A DNA stretch of 64,000 nucleotides from Burkholderia mayonis (lineage in GTDB: Bacteria; Pseudomonadota; Gammaproteobacteria; Burkholderiales; Burkholderiaceae): assembly GCF_001523745.2 (NCBI RefSeq), contig NZ_CP013386.1, positions 992,001 through 1,056,000 of the forward strand, given 5' to 3'. The position numbers and the translations under genes were made by a program. Positions 1-10,299 of the stretch are shown one piece after another. A model generated the notes under the pieces. It was not told where the DNA came from. It searched no databases and saw only the letters and a program-made list of their open reading frames with translations. Every line of letters starts with the position of its first letter. Positions within the stretch are counted from its first letter, which is position 1.

Positions 1-103
1 CTTGCTCGAGGCTTTTGCAGATGCGGGCGATGTATCGGCAATCAAGTCGTTGCCGTCGGCGACGCACCGATCCGCGCCGCCCGCGCACGAAGACGGCGCG
101 CGC

Positions 104-129
104 AAAAAAGCCGGCGCGCGGCCGGCTTT
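104..129 (-). terminator. Intrinsic terminator of the DUF192 gene
   Basis: A perfect stem (AAAGCCGGC/GCCGGCTTT around a short GC loop) is followed on the minus strand by a run of six T. It lies just downstream of the stop codon of the minus-strand gene that ends at 166. Confidence 0.75.
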
Positions 130-165
130 CGGGCGGGGACGAGCGGCGCGCATCGGCCGCCGGCG

Positions 166-675
166 TCACTGCGGCTTCGGCAGTCCGTCGATCTTCATCC
201 CCGGCTTGATGCCCTTCGCGGCGAACCAGCCGCGGCTCATTTCGAGCGCGTAGACGCCGTTGTTGCGCGGGCAGTGGTTGTCGGTCGTCTCGGCCTTCAT
301 CTCGTCGATGTCGGTGATCGTGCCGTCCGCGCGGACGAACGCGATCGACAGCGGAATCAGCGTGTTCTTCATCCAGAAGCAATGCACAGCGTTCTCGTTG
401 AACACGAACAGCATGCCTTCGTTCGGCGCGAGCTGCGAGCGGTACATGAGACCCTGCTCGCGATCGGCGTCGTTCGCGGCGACGGCCGCATCGATCACGT
501 ACATGCCGGCGCGCAGCTTGACGCGCGGGAATTCGCTCGGCTGCTTCGCGCCGGGCGGCAGTTGCGCGGTCTGCGCAAACGCGGCGTGCATGCCGCCCGC
601 GGCGAGCGCGAGCGCGACCGGAAAGACGGTAGCTCGCGCGAGACGGGCGAGCGAAGAGCGCAGGGAAAATCGCAC
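166..675 (-). CDS. Exported DUF192 family protein
   Basis: A protein of about 169 residues. Residues 1-34 look like a Sec signal peptide (basic start, hydrophobic Val/Ala/Leu core, cleavage near AFA-Q). The rest is one DUF192 domain with the family patterns REQGLMYR, GMLFVF and FWMKNTLIPL. DUF192 proteins are small beta-barrel proteins of unknown biochemical role, usually periplasmic. I chose the GTG at 675 because AGGAG sits 9 bases upstream and the signal peptide then begins properly; the frame is open to 810, but that extension reads through a terminator. The gene has its own terminator at 104-129 and appears monocistronic. The family call is firm; the function is unknown. Confidence 0.88.
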   Translation of the reverse strand: MRFSLRSSLARLARATVFPVALALAAGGMHAAFAQTAQLPPGAKQPSEFPRVKLRAGMYVIDAAVAANDADREQGLMYRSQLAPNEGMLFVFNENAVHCFWMKNTLIPLSIAFVRADGTITDIDEMKAETTDNHCPRNNGVYALEMSRGWFAAKGIKPGMKIDGLPKPQ

Positions 676-766
676 GGCAAGGGCTCCTATCGGGAATTCG
701 AGACCCGCATGGTACGCGAAGCGCGGCGTCGCGCGCGGATCGGGCACGCAGCGCGAAGCGGGCGGA

Positions 767-806
767 CAAAAAGAAAAAGGCAGATCGCCTCGCGGCGATC
801 TGCCTT
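767..806 (-). terminator. Intrinsic terminator of the small His/Lys-rich gene
   Basis: A 13-bp stem (AAGGCAGATCGCC paired with GGCGATCTGCCTT, loop TCGC) is followed on the minus strand by a T-rich tail. It lies 58 bases beyond the stop of the gene at 865-1083. Confidence 0.85.
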
Positions 807-864
807 GCAACGCCGTTAGAACGGCAACAACGTTGTTCTAAACTGCGTCTTACAACTTGCTTGC

Positions 865-1083
865 TTAGTTCGAGGCGGCAGCCGGGGCTTCGGCTTCGCT
901 AGCAGCCTTCTTCGCTGCGTGGTGCTTCTTGGCGTGATGCTTCTTGGCGTGGGCCTTCTTAGCCGGTGCCGAAGCAGCTTCAGCCTTCTCAGCCGGAGCC
1001 GAAGCGGCGGCCGGAGCCGAGGCTTGCGCGAAAGCAGCCGTTGCGAAGAGACCAGCGACCAGAGCGGCGATCAGTTTGTTCAT
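865..1083 (-). CDS. Small exported Lys/His/Ala-rich protein, function unknown
   Basis: A 72-residue protein. Residues 1-19 form a clear signal peptide ending AFA. The mature part is low-complexity Ala/Lys/His/Glu with the repeated unit AKKHH (two tandem copies near residues 47-57) and an acidic Ala-rich tail ending APAAASN. It has an ATG start with GAGGAA 8 bases upstream and its own strong terminator, so it should be transcribed. The clustered His and Lys could bind metal or polyanions, but nothing here proves that. Such low-complexity proteins are common in Burkholderia. No enzymatic motif is visible. Confidence 0.82.
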   Translation of the reverse strand: MNKLIAALVAGLFATAAFAQASAPAAASAPAEKAEAASAPAKKAHAKKHHAKKHHAAKKAASEAEAPAAASN

Positions 1084-1346
1084 GTTGTGTTCCTCAGCTT
1101 TAGTTAATTAACCAAATGACCCGGCATAGGAGTCATGTCGTCTAACGTGCCATCCACCTTTCGGTTGACAGGCGCATCGAGAAAAATCTCGCCGCGCTGC
1201 GGGCGGCCTCTCCGCGGCGGGTCGTTGCTCGAACGACGGACCTGCGGTTCGGCTGCCAATGCCGGATAGCTGGAAGTGGCATCTGCGTCGTTTAACGCGT
1301 CGGGTTCGCAGTCGGTTGACGCACGGTTTCGCGCGTCACCGAAATG

Positions 1347-1931
1347 TCATCCGGGCCGCTTTGCGCGCTCCCACGGTGCGCGCGGCGGCAGCTCGCAGGT
1401 TTCGCCGGGCGCGAGACCGAGCGCGAACAGGTCGATTGCGCCGATGCCGACCCGGATGAGGCGCAGCGTCGGGAAGCCGACCGATGCGGTCATCCGCCGC
1501 ACCTGGCGGTTCTTGCCCTCGGCGATCTCGAGTTCGATCCAGGTCGTCGGGATCGCCGCGCGGTGGCGGATCGGCGGATTGCGCGGCCAGAGCGTGTCGG
1601 GCGGCGTGACGAAGCGCGCGCGACATGGGCGGGTCACGTAGTCGCCGAGGTCGATGCCGCGCTCGAGCGTCGCGAGCGCGGGCGCATCTGGCGCACCCTC
1701 GACTTGCGCCCAGTAGCGCTTGACGAGCTTGTGGCGCGGCTCGGCGATCTTCGCCTGCAGCGCGCCGTCGTCGGTGAGGAGGAGGAGCCCCTCGCTGTCG
1801 GCGTCGAGGCGGCCCGCCGGATAGACGCCGGGCGTCTTCACCCAGTCGCCGAGCGACCCGCGGGTTTCGTGCGGGGAGAACTGGCAGATCGTGCCGAACG
1901 GCTTGTTGAGAGCGATGAAGTGCATGGGCAA
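1347..1931 (-). CDS. rluE: Pseudouridine synthase, RluE type (RsuA family without S4 domain)
   Basis: A 194-residue enzyme expected to isomerise a uridine in 23S rRNA; E. coli RluE acts on U2457. The catalytic motif GRLDADSEGLLLLT carries the active-site Asp at about residue 43, and motif III appears as EGKNRQVRRM near residue 140. There is no N-terminal S4 RNA-binding domain, which fits RluE rather than RsuA or RluB. ATG codons occur at residues 1 and 3. The gene is transcribed away from icd, sharing a 260-bp control region that contains a palindrome. The family is certain; the exact target base is inferred. Confidence 0.88.
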   Translation of the reverse strand: MPMHFIALNKPFGTICQFSPHETRGSLGDWVKTPGVYPAGRLDADSEGLLLLTDDGALQAKIAEPRHKLVKRYWAQVEGAPDAPALATLERGIDLGDYVTRPCRARFVTPPDTLWPRNPPIRHRAAIPTTWIELEIAEGKNRQVRRMTASVGFPTLRLIRVGIGAIDLFALGLAPGETCELPPRAPWERAKRPG

Positions 1932-1936
1932 GGCTC

Positions 1937-1960
1937 GCGGGTGGCGGGTGGCGGGTGGCG
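1937..1960. repeat. 7-bp tandem repeat, about 3.4 copies
   Basis: The heptamer GCGGGTG is repeated three times perfectly plus GCG, just upstream of the rluE start. It is a short-sequence repeat of the kind that varies in copy number between strains. Confidence 0.85.
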
Positions 1961-2017
1961 CAACGCGGGCCGCGTTCTATGGCAAATGGCGGAATCTTAA
2001 TGCATAATACGGAACGG

Positions 2018-2044
2018 CAAGTCTTTTGTCTTATATAAGACTTG
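2018..2044. promoter_or_regulatory. Palindromic operator in the rluE/icd intergenic region
   Basis: The 14-bp perfect palindrome GTCTTATATAAGAC (2028-2041) is preceded by an extra half-site GTCTT at 2021-2025, and the outer CAAGTCTT/AAGACTTG arms also pair. It lies about 150 bp before icd, just downstream of a -10-like CATAAT. The symmetry suggests a dimeric regulator; which one is not known from the sequence. Confidence 0.6.
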
Positions 2045-2191
2045 TGCGGGGGCGACACGCCAGGCTCGCGCCGCCTTGCGCCGCGGGAGCGCTAGAATAG
2101 CGGCTCGCTGTTGTCGGCGCCGGGCAGGCGCCGCTGCCCGACCGCGCAAAACCAGATATCCACCAGCCCAGCCATATCACTGGAGTCGATC

Positions 2192-3451
2192 ATGCCGTAT
2201 CAGCACATCAAGGTTCCGGAAGGCGGTGACAAGATCACCGTCAACAAGGATTTCTCGCTCAACGTTTCCGATCAGCCGATCATTCCTTACATCGAAGGCG
2301 ACGGCACGGGCTTCGACATCACGCCGGTGATGATCAAGGTCGTCGACGCGGCGGTCGAGAAGGCGTACGCCGGCAAGAAGAAGATCCACTGGATGGAGAT
2401 CTACGCCGGCGAGAAGGCGACGAAGGTCTACGGTCCGGACGTGTGGCTGCCGGAAGAGACGCTGCAGGTGCTGAAGGAATACGTCGTGTCGATCAAGGGA
2501 CCGCTCACGACCCCGGTCGGCGGCGGCATCCGCTCGCTGAACGTCGCGCTGCGCCAGGAACTCGACCTGTACGTCTGCCTGCGTCCCGTGCAGTACTTCA
2601 AGGGCGTGCCGTCGCCGGTGCGCGAGCCGCAAAAGATCGACATGGTGATCTTCCGCGAGAACTCGGAAGACATCTACGCGGGCATCGAATGGGCGGCCGG
2701 CTCGGAGCAGGCGAAGAAGGTCATCAAGTTCCTGCAGGAAGAGATGGGCGTGAAGAAGATCCGCTTCCCGGAAACCTCGGGGATCGGCGTCAAGCCCGTG
2801 TCGACGGAAGGCACCGAGCGCCTCGTGCGCAAGGCGATCCAGTACGCGATCGACAACGACCGCAAGTCGGTCACGCTGGTGCACAAGGGCAACATCATGA
2901 AGTTCACGGAAGGCCTGTTCCGTGACGCCGGCTACGCGCTCGCGCAGAAGGAGTTCGGCGCCGAGCTGATCGACGGCGGCCCGTGGATGCGCGTGAAGAA
3001 CCCGAAGACGGGCAACGAGATCGTCATCAAGGATTCGATCGCCGACGCGTTCCTGCAGCAGATCCTGCTGCGTCCGGCCGAGTACGACGTGATCGCGACG
3101 TTGAACCTGAACGGCGACTACATCTCCGATGCGCTCGCCGCGCAAGTCGGCGGCATCGGCATCGCGCCGGGCGCGAACCTGTCGGATTCGGTCGCGATGT
3201 TCGAAGCGACGCACGGCACGGCGCCGAAGTACGCGGGCAAGGATTACGTGAATCCGGGTTCGGAAATCCTGTCGGCCGAAATGATGCTGCGCCACCTCGG
3301 CTGGACCGAAGCGGCCGACGTCATCATCGCCGCGATGGAAAAGTCGATCCTGCAGAAGCGCGTCACGTACGACTTCGCGCGCCTGATGGAAGGCGCGACG
3401 CAAGTGTCGTGCTCGGGCTTTGGTCAGGTGCTGATCGAAAACATGCAGTAA
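2192..3451 (+). CDS. icd: Isocitrate dehydrogenase (NADP-dependent)
   Basis: A 419-residue TCA-cycle enzyme of the E. coli Icd type, converting isocitrate to 2-oxoglutarate with NADPH. The substrate-binding segments [19 protein letters not shown] and [13 protein letters not shown], and the cofactor-site motif [13 protein letters not shown], are present at the usual positions. The length matches the family (about 416-420). I placed the start at the ATG at 2192 (MPYQHIKVP); the frame is open for 27 further codons upstream, but those do not resemble the family. It is monocistronic, with a palindromic operator candidate upstream and a strong terminator right after the stop. Confidence 0.97.
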   Translation: MPYQHIKVPEGGDKITVNKDFSLNVSDQPIIPYIEGDGTGFDITPVMIKVVDAAVEKAYAGKKKIHWMEIYAGEKATKVYGPDVWLPEETLQVLKEYVVSIKGPLTTPVGGGIRSLNVALRQELDLYVCLRPVQYFKGVPSPVREPQKIDMVIFRENSEDIYAGIEWAAGSEQAKKVIKFLQEEMGVKKIRFPETSGIGVKPVSTEGTERLVRKAIQYAIDNDRKSVTLVHKGNIMKFTEGLFRDAGYALAQKEFGAELIDGGPWMRVKNPKTGNEIVIKDSIADAFLQQILLRPAEYDVIATLNLNGDYISDALAAQVGGIGIAPGANLSDSVAMFEATHGTAPKYAGKDYVNPGSEILSAEMMLRHLGWTEAADVIIAAMEKSILQKRVTYDFARLMEGATQVSCSGFGQVLIENMQ

Positions 3452-3478
3452 GCGCATCGGCTTGGCCGATGTCGAACG

Positions 3479-3520
3479 ACACCCCGTCGGGCCTCGTGCC
3501 CGCCGGGGTGTTTCGTTTTG
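3479..3520 (+). terminator. Intrinsic terminator of icd
   Basis: Stem ACACCCCG/CGGGGTGT encloses an inner CGGGC/GCCCG stem and is followed by a T-rich tail, 28 bases after the icd stop. Confidence 0.85.
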
Positions 3521-3618
3521 GTGCGGCGTGTGCGCGCAGCGACCGGAAGCAGTGAGCGTTGCGCATCCGGACTGGTGTATCGTCGGAACCTCCGTTTCAG
3601 CGATACAGGAATCGATCG

Positions 3619-5205
3619 ATGTTGCGCAGACATTTTCTTTCGAGCGCGCTGGCGGCAGCCGCCGCGTCGCTCTTCGCGCGTGGCGCGTTCGCCGCGGGCC
3701 GCGCGATGGACGGCATGGAAGGGATGGACGACATGCCGGACATGAGGCCCGCGCCCGCCCGCGCGCGGCACGGCAAGCTTGCGCCGCCCGCGCTCGCGGC
3801 CGCCGACGCGCTGCCCGCGGGCGCGCCGCTTTCCGCGCTGCGCGTGCTCGCGAACGAGAGCCGCGAGCCGGGTGTATTCCGTGCGACGCTCACCGCGCAG
3901 CCCGTCGCGCGTGCGCTGCTGCCGGGCGCCGCGCCGACGACGTTCTGGCAATTCGGCGCGGGCGTGCAGGGGCCGTCTGTCGGTCCGCTCATCGACGTGC
4001 GCGAAGGCGACACGGTCGAGATCCGCTTCGTGAATCGCCTGTCGCAGCCGTCGACGATCCACTGGCACGGGCTGCCCGTGCCGCCCGACCAGGACGGCAA
4101 TCCGTCCGAACTCGTCGCGCCAGGCGCGACGCACGTCTATCGCTTCACGCTGCCGAAGGGGAGCGCGGGCACGTACTGGTATCACCCGCATCCGCACATG
4201 ATGACGGCCGAGCAGGTGTTTCGCGGGCTCGCGGGGCCGTTCGTCGTGCGAGCGGCCGACGATCCGCTCGCCGGCTGGCCCGAGCGGCATCTGTTCGTCT
4301 CCGATCTCAAGCTTGCACGCGACGGCACGATTGCACCGAACGACATGATGGACTGGATGAACGGCCGCCAAGGTCAGTTCGTGCTCGTCAACGGTGCGCG
4401 CCGGCCGCGCATTTCACTCACCGGCGACGAGCGCTGGCGCGTGTGGAATGCGTGCAGCGCGCGTTATCTGCACGTCGCGTTCGATGATGGGCGATCGTTC
4501 GCGCACGTCGGCACCGACGGCGGCCTGTTCGATGCGCCGCGCGACATGACGTCGCTGCTGCTCGCGCCGGGCGAGCGCGCTGAACTCGTCGTGCGCGCGG
4601 GCGATAAGGCGTCTCATGCGGTGCTGACTGCGCTCGAGTACGATCGCGGCAAGATGTCGATGTCGGATGCCGAGCATGGCGGCCTGCCGCCCGATCCCTC
4701 GCAGCCGCTTGCTGACGTCGCGTTCGCGCCCGCCGCGGCGCGCGCGCTGCCCGAGCGGCTGCGTGCGGTGCCCGCGCTCGGCGAGCCCGTCGCGCGCAAG
4801 GAAGTCGTGTTCGGCGAGCAGATGGACATGGACGCGATGATGCGCGCGGGCGCGCACGGCCGACCGGCCGGCATGCGCTTCATGGTGAACGGCGCGACGT
4901 TCGAGCCGCATCGTGCGACGTTGACAAGCCGGCGCGGCGATGTCGAGTCATGGACGATTCGTAATGAAACCGACATGGATCATCCATTTCATTTACACGG
5001 CACGCAGTTCCAGGTGATCGAGCGCGAGACGGCGGGGAAGAAGACGCCGGAGCCCTATCGAGCATGGCGCGACACGGTGAACGTTCCGAAGGGCGAGCGC
5101 GTGCGGATTCTCACGACGCAGACGGAGCGCGGCGAGCGGATGTTCCATTGCCACATCCTTGAGCACGAGGATCTCGGGATGATGGGAACGCTGAAAGTCG
5201 TTTGA
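3619..5205 (+). CDS. Multicopper oxidase with Tat signal
   Basis: A 528-residue periplasmic multicopper oxidase (laccase/CueO-like). The N-terminus RRHFLSS, followed by an Ala-rich core, is a twin-arginine signal, which suits a folded copper enzyme. Copper ligands: HWHG near residue 148, HPHPH near 188, HPFHLHG near 455, and HCHILEHEDLGMM near 511 (type 1 site with the axial Met). A Met-rich stretch (GMEGMDDMPDM) follows the signal peptide, as in copper-detoxifying members. ATG 3619 has AGGA 8 bases upstream. Likely role: oxidising Cu(I) or phenolics in copper tolerance; the substrate cannot be read from sequence. No copper regulator is adjacent, though copC lies elsewhere in the window. Confidence 0.92.
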   Translation: MLRRHFLSSALAAAAASLFARGAFAAGRAMDGMEGMDDMPDMRPAPARARHGKLAPPALAAADALPAGAPLSALRVLANESREPGVFRATLTAQPVARALLPGAAPTTFWQFGAGVQGPSVGPLIDVREGDTVEIRFVNRLSQPSTIHWHGLPVPPDQDGNPSELVAPGATHVYRFTLPKGSAGTYWYHPHPHMMTAEQVFRGLAGPFVVRAADDPLAGWPERHLFVSDLKLARDGTIAPNDMMDWMNGRQGQFVLVNGARRPRISLTGDERWRVWNACSARYLHVAFDDGRSFAHVGTDGGLFDAPRDMTSLLLAPGERAELVVRAGDKASHAVLTALEYDRGKMSMSDAEHGGLPPDPSQPLADVAFAPAAARALPERLRAVPALGEPVARKEVVFGEQMDMDAMMRAGAHGRPAGMRFMVNGATFEPHRATLTSRRGDVESWTIRNETDMDHPFHLHGTQFQVIERETAGKKTPEPYRAWRDTVNVPKGERVRILTTQTERGERMFHCHILEHEDLGMMGTLKVV

Positions 5206-5266
5206 AATGCCTTGCGGTCGAGTTCGGCGACCGAGCGCATGCTCGGCTTGCCGCGGCTCGCGGGCG

Positions 5267-5296
5267 AAAAAAACCCGGCTGGAAGCCGGGTTTTCT
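5267..5296. terminator. Bidirectional terminator between multicopper oxidase and cspA
   Basis: The 10-bp stem AAAACCCGGC/GCCGGGTTTT with a TGGAA loop has T-runs on both strands. It separates two convergent genes. Confidence 0.85.
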
Positions 5297-5316
5297 ATTC
5301 CTGATCCAGACGGCCC

Positions 5317-5520
5317 TCAAGCAGCTTGGATGTTCGACGCCTGCTTACCCTTCGGGCCCTGCACAACCTCGAAGCTGACCTTTTGGCCTTCCTTCAGGGT
5401 CTTGAAGCCCTGCATGTTGATCGCCGAGAAATGCGCAAACAGATCTTCGCCGCCTTCGTCGGGCGTGATGAAGCCGAAGCCCTTCGCGTCATTGAACCAT
5501 TTGACAATACCAGTTGCCAT
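5317..5520 (-). CDS. cspA: Cold-shock protein
   Basis: A 67-residue single cold-shock domain that binds single-stranded RNA/DNA. RNP1 is KGFGFI and RNP2 is LFAHFS; the start [10 protein letters not shown] is the family N-terminus. I use the ATG at 5520, preceded by AGTAGG; the frame is open upstream but those codons belong to the leader. A promoter at 5666-5694 would give a leader of about 140 nt, as in E. coli cspA, so post-transcriptional temperature control is likely. Burkholderia carries several csp paralogues, so cold-inducibility of this copy is inferred. Confidence 0.95.
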   Translation of the reverse strand: MATGIVKWFNDAKGFGFITPDEGGEDLFAHFSAINMQGFKTLKEGQKVSFEVVQGPKGKQASNIQAA

Positions 5521-5665
5521 ACCTACTTCCCCTGTCACACAGTCGCTACTTACAACGAGCACGCTCGAAAAGCTAAACGACCGGCATACGCAGCCGTTCC
5601 CCCCTCACAAGCTCACCTCGGCCTCTTTCGATTGTCAAAGACAAATTGAAAAAAGTGCCAGCTTG

Positions 5666-5694
5666 ATTGTTGGCGCTCTTTAATGGAGTGTCAA
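5666..5694 (-). promoter_or_regulatory. Candidate sigma-70 promoter of cspA
   Basis: On the minus strand the -35 is TTGACA (5689-5694, perfect), the spacer is 17 bp, and the -10 is AACAAT (5666-5671, 4 of 6). Transcription would start near 5659, leaving a long untranslated leader before the start codon at 5520. Confidence 0.6.
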
Positions 5695-5904
5695 GAAAAT
5701 TTTTAGACGTATACGGGGACGTTGTAAAGAACCCATTTTCAGGGTTTATCCCGCTTTGCTTCGCAGCATCGGAGCGAGCCAGGCGGCTTGAAAAGTCGCA
5801 TAATCGTCGCATATACCAGGCTCGAGTGACACGCGTTCGAGGTTGTTCGCGTTGTGGGATACTCGATCCATGCACAGTGCGCGGGCGGCACGCCGCATGC
5901 TTGC

Positions 5905-5948
5905 ACGTCGAACGGGAGCCGGCCCCGCAGCCGGCTCCCGTTCGACGT
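5905..5948. repeat. Perfect 19-bp inverted repeat
   Basis: Arms 5905-5923 and 5930-5948 are exact reverse complements around a 6-base loop (CCCGCA). No T-run follows on either strand, so it is not an ordinary terminator. It lies in the cspA/clpS divergent region, 100 bp before clpS. The rest of 5700-6049 shows no gene that I can support. Confidence 0.9.
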
Positions 5949-6015
5949 GAGAGGGATGCTGCCGCACGTGGGGAGCCGGGGAGGGCGCCGGCTGGTCAGT
6001 CGGTTAATGACAGGA

Positions 6016-6043
6016 TTGCGGGCCTGTCCGAGTTGTTTAGAAT
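6016..6043 (+). promoter_or_regulatory. Candidate promoter of clpS-clpA
   Basis: TTGCGG (6016-6021), 16-bp spacer, TAGAAT (6038-6043). The clpS ATG begins only 6 bases after the -10, and no convincing Shine-Dalgarno precedes it, so the mRNA may be leaderless or nearly so. Confidence 0.45.
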
Positions 6044-6049
6044 GAGTGT

Positions 6050-6360
6050 ATGGCGATTATCCCGGACAAGCAGGACAGCACCGTCCTGGAACGCAAGGAG
6101 CAGAAGCTCAAGCCACCTTCGATGTTCAAGGTGGTGCTCCTGAACGACGACTTCACGCCAATGGAATTCGTCGTGATGATCGTGCAGGAGTATTTCAAGA
6201 AAGATCGCGAAACGGCCACACAGATTATGTTGAAGGTGCATCGCGAAGGGCGGGGGGTTTGTGGGGTCTATACGCGAGACATCGCGTCGACCAAAGTCGA
6301 GCAAGTCGTTACCCATGCGCGGCAGGCCGGGCATCCGCTGCAGTGCGTGATGGAGGAAGC

Positions 6361-6364
<4 letters not shown>
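6050..6364 (+). CDS. clpS: ClpS, adaptor of the ClpAP protease
   Basis: A 104-residue adaptor that binds the N-domain of ClpA and delivers N-end-rule substrates. The core motif [20 protein letters not shown] and the TVEQV-like region near the C-terminus are family hallmarks. The stop codon overlaps the clpA start (ATGA at 6361-6364), so the two proteins are translationally coupled. The ATG at 6050 fits the family length; the ribosome site before it is weak. Confidence 0.96.
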
Positions 6365-8661
<2,297 letters not shown>

Positions 8662-8684
8662 CCGCTGGTCGAACGCTTCGAACG

Positions 8685-8723
8685 AACGGCGCGGGAAGTC
8701 TCCCGCGCCGTTTCGTTTTGTTT
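8685..8723 (+). terminator. Intrinsic terminator of clpSA
   Basis: Stem AACGGCGCGGGA/TCCCGCGCCGTT (12 bp) is followed by a T-rich tail, 23 bases after the clpA stop. Confidence 0.88.
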
Positions 8724-8758
8724 GCAGCCGATAAAAAGTACAAAAGCAGGAGTTTGGT

Positions 8759-10138
8759 TTGACGCAACAACAACAAACGTTCGACTCGATCGTCGAACGC
8801 GAGAAGGGCCTGCGGCGCGGGCTCTCGTCGGGGCAGATGGCGATGATCGCGATCGGGGGCGCGATCGGGACGGGGCTCTTTCTGGGCAGTGGCTTCGCGA
8901 TCGGGCTCGCGGGGCCGGGCGTGCTGGTGTCCTACGCGATCGGCGCGCTGATCGCGCTGCTGCTGATGGGCGCGCTGGCGGAAATGACGGTCGCGCATCC
9001 GACGTCGGGTTCGTTCGGCGCGTACGCCGAGCATTACGTCAGTCCGCTCGCCGGGTTTCTCGTCCGCTATGCGTACTGGTCGGCGGTCGTGTTCGCGGTC
9101 GGCACCGAAGTGAGCGCGATCGCCGTCTTCATGAAGTACTGGTATCCGGCCGTGCCCGGCTGGTACTGGGTCATCGGGTTTTCCGCCGTGCTGATCGCGG
9201 TGAACATGGCGAGCGTCACGCTCTACGGCGTCGTCGAATACGTGTTCTCGCTGCTGAAGATCACCGCGATCGTCGCGTTCATCGGGCTCGGCGCGTACTT
9301 TGTCTCGACTGCGCCTGCTTCGTCCGGCATCAGTTTCGCGAACTACGCGGCGCACGGCGGCTTCTTTCCGAAGGGTTTCTCGGGCGCGTGGGTCGCGGTG
9401 ATCGTCGCGATCTTCAGCTACATGAGCATCGAAACCGTCGCGATCGCGGCGGGCGAAGCACGCGATCCGCAGCGCGCGGTGTCGCAAGCGTTTCGGTCGA
9501 CCGTGCTCCGCCTCGTGCTGTTCTATCTGCTCACGCTGTCGCTGATGCTCGCGATCGTGCCGTGGACGCAGGCCGGCACCGACGAAAGCCCGTTCGTCAA
9601 GGTGATGGCCGCGACGCACGTGCCGTACGCGGCGGGCGTCATCAACTTCGTCGTGCTCATCGCGGCGCTCTCCGCGATGAACAGCCAGCTCTACGTGACG
9701 ACGCGGATGATGTTCAGCCTGTCGCGCGCGCGGCTCGCGCCCGCGCTTTTCGGGCGCATCGCCGCGAACGGCGTGCCGCTCGCGGCGCTCGTCGTGTCGA
9801 CGAGCGGCGTCGCGGTCGCGGCCGTGCTGGTTGCGCTGTATCCGGAAACCGCGTTCACGCTGCTGATGGCGATCGCGATGTTCGGCGCGCTGTTCACGTG
9901 GCTGATGATTTTCGTCACGCATCTCTTCTTTCGCGCGCGCTATCGCGGTCCGACGCCCGCGTTCAGGATGTGGCTGCATCCGGTGGGCAGTCTGCTCGGC
10001 GCGGCGCTCGTCGGCGCGGTGCTCGTGACGACGGCGTTTACGCGCGAGTTCAGAATGACGATGATGATCGGCATTGCGTTCATCGTGCTGCTGACGCTCG
10101 CGTATCGGCTGCATTACCGCGCGCGGCACGCCGGCTAG
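8759..10138 (+). CDS. Amino-acid permease, APC superfamily
   Basis: A 459-residue inner-membrane transporter with about 12 hydrophobic segments. The N-terminus has the amino-acid transporter signature GGAIGTGLFLGSG (TM1, about residues 36-48), followed by GPGVLVSYAI and a conserved EM in TM2. It resembles the GabP/ProY/AnsP branch; the substrate cannot be assigned. It starts at TTG 8759, chosen because AGGAG lies 6 bases upstream and no ATG gives the full first helix. It stands alone after clpA's terminator. Confidence 0.9.
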   Translation: MTQQQQTFDSIVEREKGLRRGLSSGQMAMIAIGGAIGTGLFLGSGFAIGLAGPGVLVSYAIGALIALLLMGALAEMTVAHPTSGSFGAYAEHYVSPLAGFLVRYAYWSAVVFAVGTEVSAIAVFMKYWYPAVPGWYWVIGFSAVLIAVNMASVTLYGVVEYVFSLLKITAIVAFIGLGAYFVSTAPASSGISFANYAAHGGFFPKGFSGAWVAVIVAIFSYMSIETVAIAAGEARDPQRAVSQAFRSTVLRLVLFYLLTLSLMLAIVPWTQAGTDESPFVKVMAATHVPYAAGVINFVVLIAALSAMNSQLYVTTRMMFSLSRARLAPALFGRIAANGVPLAALVVSTSGVAVAAVLVALYPETAFTLLMAIAMFGALFTWLMIFVTHLFFRARYRGPTPAFRMWLHPVGSLLGAALVGAVLVTTAFTREFRMTMMIGIAFIVLLTLAYRLHYRARHAG

Positions 10139-10299
10139 CTGCAGCGCGACGAGCGCGAAGCCGGGGCGCGGCGTCGTCGTAACGGCGCCGAATTCGGGGC
10201 GGCACTTCTGACGAGAGACAGAATGACGACGACGAAGAAGACCGGCGAAGCGGTCGATGCCGAGCGTGCATCGGCGGACGCGCGGGCGCGGGAGCGTTC

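Noticed and set aside
2..253. Open frame at the left edge, possibly the 3' end of a plus-strand gene
   Set aside because: It reads straight through the terminator at 104-129 and into the DUF192 gene on the other strand; no family similarity seen, and the start lies outside the window.
6046..6360. N-terminal extension of clpA over clpS
   Set aside because: It is clpS read in another frame; ClpA begins at 6361 with the ATGA overlap.
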